DNA of 64,000 nucleotides. Origin: Brachynemurus nebulosus. Taxonomy: Eukaryota; Arthropoda; Insecta; Neuroptera; Myrmeleontidae. Below are positions 56,981 through 64,000 of this stretch, piece by piece. Within the stretch, counting starts at the first letter, position 1, and every line of letters begins with the position of its first letter. The position numbers and the translations under genes are program-made. The stretch is taken from contig JAPWDM010000006.1 of assembly GCA_035578155.1 (NCBI GenBank), forward strand, positions 14,400,305 through 14,464,304, written 5' to 3'. The notes under the pieces were generated by a model that was given only the letters and a program-made list of their open reading frames with translations, was not told the DNA's origin and ran no database searches.

Positions 56981-57669
56981 AAATTTTATTTACTTTTTAT
57001 TTTCAATATCTTTCAGTTCTTAAACGATATGTTTATATTATTATGTCAAGTATTGTATAGAATGTCGGATTTTTGATTAGCCAGCCGTTCATATACATAA
57101 GTTTGAGAGAGAATTGTGATGGTTATTGAAAATAACCATGCTTGAAATTAAATCCATACGTTTATATTTTCTCCTGCTAGCGATGATAACTTCCTACTGA
57201 GGCTTGAAAGCATATTATATATATGTATAGACGTACCATCGTTAACCAGAACAGATAGTTTCCCTTGGGATTTTCTGGGAAGTTATTTTCTTTAGAATAA
57301 AATGTTAGACACATACTGACTGCTACAACTGCAAACTTTTATGCCACTATTTACGCAAATTTCGTCGAAAATAAAAAAATAAAAATAATAGTTATCTACC
57401 AAGATATAGGTAATTCTTAGAATTAAAAACCTAGAATTGCCGCTGATAGAAAATTTGTCTTAGAATGTGATTTTGGTAGTGTGATTTGACTTTTCAAAAT
57501 CTCTCTAAAGCCTCTACGTCGTATTAGATGTCCTCTTACAATTATTTTCAAAATTTTGATGATTATCACCCGGTGACTGTTCCTTATAATTCCTTTACTA
57601 TAGTTTTTCACCGACGGACCAAATTGTAAATACTAAAATATTTGACAGACAAAAATGAGGAAGAACACA
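56981..57669. other. Non-coding sequence, nothing recognised
   Basis: AT-rich; a 62-codon minus-strand frame at 57423-57611 has no motif. Confidence 0.5.
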
Positions 57670-58153
57670 ATTAGGACTAGTGATGAGCAAATGACCAAGA
57701 CCAAGACTTGGCAGTCTTGGTATTGGTCTTGTTCTTGCATTAAGAATCTTGGTCTCGGTCTTGTTAGAGCAGTTTGAGTCTTAGTCTTGGTCTTGGTCTT
57801 GCAAAATGCAGTCTTGGTCTTGGTTTTGGTCTTGGTATTGCTAAAAAATCTTGCACTTTCTTGCAATTTTTTATTACCGAATTTTTTCCTTCTAAAATCA
57901 GAATTTTATCTCTTTACAGTATTAATTATACTTTCAAACTATTTAAATAGTTTAGCAACAATCTTGCTTTTTTCTTGCTTTTGTCTTGGTCTTGCTCACT
58001 TGAGTCTTGGTATTGGTCTTGCAGTCATACTTATAGTCTTGGTCTTGTCCTTGGTATACATAGTCTTGGTCTTAGTACTGGTCTTGCAAAAAAATGCAAG
58101 ACCAAGACAAGACTGCAAGACCAAGACTAATTTTGCTCATCACTAATTAGGAC
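57670..58153. mobile_element. hAT MITE (TAGTGATGAGCAAA) full of CTTGGT hexamers, 8-bp duplication
   Basis: The element occupies 57678-58145 (468 bp) with perfect 14-bp inverted ends TAGTGATGAGCAAA, flanked by identical octamers ATTAGGAC at 57670-57677 and 58146-58153. Both ends carry arrays of CTTGGT/ACCAAG hexamers (57691-57850 and 57985-58135), partly in opposite orientation. The 8-bp duplication indicates hAT. The 77- and 119-codon frames on either strand are translations of the hexamers. Confidence 0.95.
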
Positions 58154-59001
58154 GTACGCGGTTGTTTTCTTAAAGCAGAGCGGACCTTTGGTCGATTTCC
58201 TATTATAATTTACAAACTGAAAATAAAGGTAGAGTTTAACAGGGAAGCAGGTTACATATTCTGAACAAACTTGTCCATTTAATTATAGAAAAAGGAAAAG
58301 ATTTCGCATTCAAATTACTCAAATTTCACCAATAGATCTGATTAGGTTATCATCTTTGTAACTATCGATTTTAAAAAAAAAAAATTAAACTTGATGACGT
58401 CAAGTTTACCAAACTATTTCAGAATTCCAAAAACCGTAATTATGGTATTAGAAGCATAATATTTATTGATTTATTTTTTTTCTTTTTTGATTTTTCTTTT
58501 TTCATACTGAAAACCGAGGGCTTCTTTCCCAAATTTATTTTAAGATTTGGTTTAGTTGCGCCAAAGACGCAAAAACTATAGTGACTCTGCAGAAAATCAG
58601 TGTTCCGTGGAATACAGTTGCAGAAATGCTGGTGTAAATAATCATCCAATCACATCGTTGATGATATACAACAGGGGTTATTTGATATTGCATAACCTAA
58701 TAAAAAAGGTTCAAGTAGAAAATTAAAAAATTTTGCTTTTTGAATATCGTGACTTTGAATAACCACAGTCAGTAGTCCATTGTTTTACTTCAATAGACTC
58801 CAAACAAATGAAGACATGAGTGGATGAAGGTGTTATGTAATATTTTTTATAATTTTACAGTAGAAGCGTTTGAAAGTTTTTATTTACATATACCTACTTG
58901 CTATGCAATTGCACATGTTTACTATTGAATTTTTACAAAAACTATTGGACCTAGTGAAAATAAATTTAAATATATTATGATATTTCAGCATAGATTATAG
59001 G
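58154..59001. other. Non-coding; one small dispersed repeat
   Basis: 58807-58850 repeats 44709-44752 (ATGAAGACATGAGTGGATGA then AGGTGTTATGTAA). The rest is AT-rich. Confidence 0.5.
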
Positions 59002-59341
59002 TACACGAATTTTCCTTTAAGCGGACATTCTTTAAGCGGACGATGTTTATATGTTTGTGTTCACATATACAGTCTTCGTGAGAATATTTTTAAAATAAAC
59101 AATACTTTTATATAAACAAATTTTCAATATTTAACATATACAGACGATTATTTTGGAAGTTAACATAGGTAATTAATACACATATGAATGTATAATTTTC
59201 AAGCTTACAAAACTTATTTGAACAAAACTATACTTTAACTTTTATATAAAAAATAAATTGTGTAGCGAAACACCCTATATATGAATTTTCTAAGCGGACG
59301 GCGTTTGTGTATTGTCGTCCGGTTCAAGAGAAGTCGGTGTA
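59002..59341. mobile_element. TA-flanked MITE with TTAAGCGGAC repeats
   Basis: TA at 59002-59003 and 59340-59341 flank 336 bp. The ends CACGAATTTTCCTTTAAGCG and CACCGACTTCTCTTGAACCG (other strand) are imperfect inverted repeats. TAAGCGGAC recurs at 59019, 59032 and 59291, and GTCCG-type complements lie near the right end. No coding sequence. TA target and subterminal repeats suggest Tc1/mariner/pogo. Confidence 0.55.
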
Positions 59342-60643
59342 TCAAAATTTGGCAAAAAATGTAAACAGACGTGTTTGATCACGTTTTATCGACCAATTTT
59401 TACATAAAATTTGTTTTTATTTATCTTTGTTTATGAATTTTGTAGTCACATTTATAATACATAGGTTCACAGGCCCTAGAAAAGCAGGAAAGAAAACTAA
59501 ATATTTGCCTGGCTTTTCTATATATGTACATATATAAGAACACATATCAATGGCGGAAAAAGTGTTGAGAGTTGTTAAACTTTGGAAAAGAACGAGTATT
59601 GTTGATAATAACTTGAATTCTATGTGCCAGATAGCTCTGTTTGTTTACGTTGGTGTTGGTATTGGTCGATGGCTTGTCTTGTCCCTTTTTTTTCGGGGTG
59701 GATATATCCAATATAAGTTTTTATTTTAATAGCAATGTTCTTTGCGAACAAAAAACTTTCCTATTAAATGAATACCATTAATTTTGTCAAGTAAAATAAA
59801 ATATTAAATTTTTTTTTTTCAAAAAAAGAAAAAAGCGAATGGAGGGAAATAATATTTTTTATAAAAAGAAAATCTTTACGTCCTAACGGATTTGATTTGT
59901 TGTAAATGAATAATGTATACACAATGGAATTGGAATAATATTTCATGATATAAAATAAACAGTTTTTTTAGTGAATTTTTCAAATTCAGCTATTACGGCA
60001 GATGTTACTTTGAGACTTATCCTGTCCGAGACTGTCACGTATATTTGTAGTGAGGACTCTAGAATCCTAAAAATAACATTCGGTAATATATATCCCACTG
60101 TTTCGAACGAAATATCCTATTTTTACGAAATTTGGTGAAAACCCTGTCGGATGAGATAATAATAATGATAATGTAGTTTAACGTCTATTTTAAATCAACT
60201 ACTCTACAAACAGAGATCACCCACATCATTATTCGTATATTTGTATTTATCTCACACCGTTTACATTTTATATTACAGTTTATACATTTTATGATGCGAG
60301 TGGAGGATAAGAAAAGTGGGAGAGAAGTTAAGAGGTGGATGGTATGCTTCTGTAATCGTCTTCTTAAAAGACCTATACTAATATTCATTTGAAATTGTGA
60401 AGAAAAAACTACACTGTATCACAAGTATTTTTTTTTCCATTTGTATAATTAGAGTTCTATTATCTGCTATCAATTTTTTATTCGTTTTAAGCTTCGGGCA
60501 CACGTAGTTAAAGAATGGAACTAAATTTCAAAGTTTTTAGTGAAAATTAAATTTAATAATTTATATAACGGGAATTTTTCAAGTCTCGTTCAAGTTTTTT
60601 GTAAAATTTATATTTTAATCCTTCACTATAAAACACGTGAAGG
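59342..60643. other. AT-rich sequence, nothing recognised
   Basis: No supported gene, RNA or repeat. Confidence 0.5.
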
Positions 60644-61408
60644 TAGGGTAAGTGCGGGAGAGATGCCGCAGTAGCCATAGTTCGTCCGTTGATTGATAGA
60701 TAGCGCTATTAATGGATTATATGTTTAATATAAGTTTTTTATTTAAGCTGTATATGGTATCATTTATGATTAGTCCATCAGTTTAGTAATTATCCAACTT
60801 TTCATTATTGACAAGTAAGTTTTTTAACATAATATTTTATCAAGCATTTAATTCATTAGAATTTAAGTATGTATATTTCATTGTTTTAATGAAAATGAGT
60901 TTTGTTATTAATCTAGGTATGTTTTAAAAGTACTGTATAAAATTTTAGTTTGGAATTCCGCACTATACTTGCTATAGCAACATGCGGCATCTATCCCAAC
61001 AAAAAGGAGAGATGCCGCATCATATTACATGTTGAAAACATAGACTTATATACCTTAATTATGCAATTTTTTTGGACTGTAAATTATGCCACGTAAATAT
61101 AAAAGTTCCATTAATGGATCAGGAAGAGCCCTCATATTATAAAAATGCAAAATTTTTAATATATGCGGGGTATCACCTTCTTTGATGCAGCATCTCTCCC
61201 ATAGGTGTGGGAGAGACGCCGCTTTGCAGGCTCTACAAAAATGTTAATTATGAATCCTTTGTGACTCAAAATTTAAAATTATTTACAAATAAATTTAAAA
61301 AACAGTGTTTACATTTATTGTGTATCAAATTTCAAATCAATTAAATGCATACTTTAAGAATTATTAAGTGTTTTCAAAATGTAGGGCATCTCTCCCGCAT
61401 TCACCCTA
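60644..61408. mobile_element. TA-flanked element with GGGAGAGATGCCGC repeats, full copy
   Basis: TA at 60644-60645 and 61407-61408 flank 761 bp. The ends are GGGTAAGTGCGGGAGAGATG and GGGTGAATGCGGGAGAGATG (other strand). The motif GGGAGAGATGCCGC recurs internally in both orientations (about 60983 reverse, 61007 forward, 61183 reverse, 61207 forward). A truncated relative is at 50677-51030. No transposase frame. Confidence 0.85.
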
Positions 61409-62344
61409 AAAATAAACAAAAGTTTCTGACTTTACTTTGCGAAAAACCACAATTTCCACACAAAATTGAATTAAAAGAAAAAAAAACTAAATTCAAATTT
61501 AATATTGACGTACAAGAAACACCAATTAATTATATGAAATATGATACAATATAAAATCTTTGCGAAAACTTTTCTCTCTCCCGAAAAGAATGTTTTTTTA
61601 TTTTTTCTAAAACAAACTTTCGAGAAGAAACTTTTCTAATTTAATTTAAAAATTAAGAATTATAATGTCGTAATATATATGGATTCGGTTTTATACATTA
61701 TAATGTGGGACGGCCCTCTTCTTATAACTACCTAATGAAAACGGTTTATATCACCATTAACCATTTTGTTAAATTTCGCTGCTACATTTTAGCTTGCAAT
61801 GAACTCGGTCAGTTATAAAGCACATAGCAACCATTAGTGTGTGAAAACTTTTGATTACTGGTTAAAATATTCATCGTGGTATCACTTTGCCGTGTGTATA
61901 TTATAGCTCCGTATAGCTAGCTCTCCATGTATATAGTTAGGTATGTAATGGTTGAACTGCGATTTTAATAAGTGTATTTATGTATGTAATTATAAAGTAT
62001 ATGTTATATATTATATAGAGAATATTAAACTTTTCTTAACTATCCTAGACCTCAACCAATCAAATTTACAGTCGTTTATAAAATGACAAAACCCAGGTTA
62101 TAATTTTTAAAGTTTATATTTATAATTGAGGCAGGGCCGACCCGAGGATGGTGCAAATGGTACAGTGCACCAAGATTCGTGCTTCTTAAGACCCCGCGTC
62201 GCTGAAATCAAAAGTTTTTCATCGAGTTTTGTTTTCTAAAAATAATTTTAAAAATATGTATTACAATATTCATTTTAAAATATGTAATTTAATTTAGTTG
62301 TATCCAAATCTGATTACTATTTTGAAATAGCATGTAATGCACCA
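61409..62344. other. Non-coding; unpaired hAT-like end at 62133
   Basis: CAGGGCCGACCCGAGGATGG at 62133 followed by GTGCAAATGGTACAGTGCAC looks like a hAT terminus, but the opposite end was not found. The rest is AT-rich. Confidence 0.45.
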
Positions 62345-62745
62345 AGAGAGTAGAGTGTGAGTTTTAACCCGGAGAGTGAAATTTGTTGCCAGAGGGCCTG
62401 TAAAGGCTCGAGGGTAACAAATCACACGAGGGATAATACTATTTATTGAAATTTCGAATAATTTAAAATTATAAAAATTGAAAAAAATTACTTAAATGTC
62501 ATTCAAATTGTATGTAATAATTAATATTACTTCAAATATACTTTGGATAAATCAATCGAATTTTACAATACTAAATAACTGCTTGTCTTTATCTAGAAGT
62601 TTGACTTTGTTTGTTATTTTCAATTACTTTGCAACACTATTTAATTTAAGTTATATTTCTGTAAATTGTGCTTGCTAATTGGTTTAAAAGCGGGAGCAAA
62701 ATAATTTTTTGGTGAATCTTTTAGTCCCGGAATTGCAAAAATTAT
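62345..62745 (-). repeat. Dispersed palindromic repeat, copy 2 (reverse of 9345-9816)
   Basis: Reading the minus strand gives the same order of landmarks as 9345-9816: AATTCCGGGACTAAAAGAT, GCTCCCGCTTTTAAACCAAT, then ATCCCTCGTGTGATTTGTTA and GGCCCTCTGGCAACAAATTT-like text. Both copies keep the CCTTTACAGGCCCTC / GGGCCTGTAAAGG centre. Confidence 0.7.
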
Positions 62746-62810
62746 ATTACCATTCTATCTACAAAGGGATTTTCTTTAAAGGCTGGGATATTGAAATATT
62801 AAAATATTAC

Positions 62811-63049
62811 CCCATATCCAGGGCCAGCGAAAGAAATGACGGGCCTTAGAACACAACAAAAAATTTTAAAAAACATTTTTTTTTCCAAAAACGGGGTTAA
62901 CAAGCAAAAAAAAAAAACGTTTTGCTTTGTCTGGACCCCTTTTCAAAAATACGGTTGACGAGTAAATAAAACAAAACGTCTTCTTACTTTGTCCGGGCCT
63001 TCGAGGAATTACCTCAGCTGCACCCCCTTTCGCCGACCCTGCCCATATC
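62811..63049. mobile_element. hAT MITE (CAGGGYCRGCGAAAG) with 8-bp target duplication
   Basis: The element occupies 62819-63041 (223 bp) with inverted ends CAGGGCCAGCGAAAG and CAGGGTCGGCGAAAG. It is flanked by identical octamers CCCATATC at 62811-62818 and 63042-63049. The interior contains two diverged direct copies of a ~57-bp unit (ACGGGGTTAACAAGC... and ACGGTTGACGAGTAA...). No gene; the 73-codon frame is spurious. Confidence 0.95.
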
Positions 63050-63159
63050 TCTTTAGTAATTTGATCTGTCAAATTCGTATTAGCCAAAAATCTAATAAAT
63101 TATGCCGATACTAGCGATTTTGCTTGTATAAAATATGTACAAAAACAATCGGCATATTT

Positions 63160-63300
63160 TAGACACACAGACGGATAGGCAGACGGACCGATAGACAGAT
63201 ACGAAATCAAAATTGTTCATAAAGTTCTAAAATAAAATACGTGTAGAAATTTTAGTGTCACCTCCACTGCCTTAGTAGTCTCGGAAGCAAAATAGAACTT
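63160..63300 (+). repeat. Tail fragment of the GACAGAC dispersed repeat, copy 3
   Basis: ACACACAGACGGATAGGCAG, GATACGAAATCAAAATTGTT and AGTAGTCTCGGAAGCAAAAT match the tails of 849-1258 and 56373-56880. Confidence 0.6.
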
Positions 63301-63599
63301 TTTTGTAGTAATTTTTGTCGTGTACTGTAGTCCACGCGTAATTTATAATCTCAAGACATCGCGCAATAACCGCAGGTATACTATTTCAGTGGTTTTACAG
63401 GGATTTTCATTTATTTTATGATTTTCTAGAATTTTCCATTCACTATAATAAATTTTAATATCTTGCATATTTGATCCATATCTATCCATATCTGACTAGC
63501 ACCAAACAGAATCTAGTAATTTTTATATTTTGTTTGTTTGATAAAAACAAAATCAATGAAATACTAAAAACAATAGACAAATCTAACTCGGTATTAATA

Positions 63600-63781
63600 T
63601 ATTAGGTTGTTGTAAATGAATTCGTTTCTTCAGCGTCGATGCTCTTATAAACAAGAATACTTGTCGACTATGGAGAAACTACACTGTTACAATGCATCAT
63701 AAAAACGGATAAAAATATTGGGTCGATATAAATTGTTGATAGTAGACAATGGTCCGCCGTTCCATTTGCAACAACCTAATA
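63600..63781. mobile_element. Mariner-like MITE (TTAGGTTGTTG)
   Basis: TA at 63600-63601 and 63780-63781 flank 178 bp with inverted ends TTAGGTTGTTGTAAATG and TTAGGTTGTTGCAAATG. TTAGGTTG-type ends at a TA duplication are characteristic of mariner-family elements (TTAGGTTGGC...). It is far too short for a transposase, so it is a non-autonomous derivative. Confidence 0.85.
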
Positions 63782-64000
63782 AGTTTGCACATTAGACGCG
63801 GAGAAAATAAACGGACTGGAAGATGACTTATGTAAACGAACGTTTAAAATTTTATTTCGGGACACTTTGGTTGATATTATTTTGTTATCTCGAAAACTAT
63901 TAACAATATTACGTACAACTGCAAACCCATCCATGTTTGATAAAAGGTGAAATGGCCAGGGAACTTGGTAAATAATAATAAAATTGTTAAAGAGATAAAT

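Noticed and set aside
57633..58146. Leu/Val-rich 119-codon and Lys/Thr-rich 77-codon frames
   Set aside because: They are produced by CTTGGT hexamers inside the hAT MITE.
62133..62200. hAT-like end CAGGGCCGACCCGAGG
   Set aside because: Only one end is visible; the element cannot be delimited.

Overview
The window looks like a stretch of AT-rich (roughly 70 percent by eye) animal nuclear DNA, most likely from an insect or another arthropod. The support is a spliced-looking signal-peptide exon with a GTAAGT donor, RNA polymerase III type tRNA-like units, a 5'-truncated LINE with a target-site duplication, a Penelope-type GIY-YIG remnant, many hAT, TTAA-flanked and TA-flanked non-autonomous DNA transposons, long microsatellites, and no long open frames. 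I cannot name the species. There are no bacterial-style operons, CRISPR arrays or ribosome binding sites. Almost every open frame of 60-90 codons is a chance frame in AT-rich DNA or a by-product of a repeat.

Layout. 1-14 kb is intergenic or intronic DNA filled with repeats: TTAA-flanked elements at 1.98-2.80, 3.13-3.69 and 7.95-8.64 kb; a TA-flanked element with nested palindromes at 4.42-5.41 kb; a 31-bp minisatellite at 6.4-6.8 kb; CpG-rich palindromic repeats at 9.7 and 12.1 kb; and a triplicated 146-bp unit at 12.8-13.3 kb. The only convincing host gene piece is at 14.35-14.47 kb: a first coding exon for a secreted or membrane protein, plus strand, ending at a splice donor and preceded by a GC-richer leader. 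No downstream exon could be recognised, so much of 14.5-64 kb may be its first intron.

14.9-31 kb holds a decayed copy of a widespread repeat-encoded protein, a pair of inverted tRNA-like units, a 1.1-kb TA-flanked element, a hAT copy that keeps the transposase C-terminus, and a tandem duplication at 21.8-24.1 kb. A TTAA element sits in one copy of that duplication and the other copy preserves the empty site. 27.2-31 kb is featureless.

31-36.4 kb is the most structured part. A tRNA-like gene is split in its D arm by a hAT MITE with a perfect 8-bp duplication, a second tRNA-like copy lies inverted 0.9 kb away, and a long (TA)n run separates them. Then come a Penelope-like endonuclease fragment and a 146-bp satellite whose outer monomers are inverted.

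36.4-64 kb holds further MITEs (41.5, 42.9, 45.5, 49.6, 54.3, 57.7, 59.0, 60.6, 62.8 and 63.6 kb), the LINE copy at 43.5-44.3 kb with a 12-bp target duplication, and a hAT remnant with a broken BED finger at 55.7-56.3 kb. I found no clear new biological system. The most informative items are transposition footprints with matched target duplications, an internal empty-site control, and several unrelated MITE families that repeat their terminal motif internally in both orientations.
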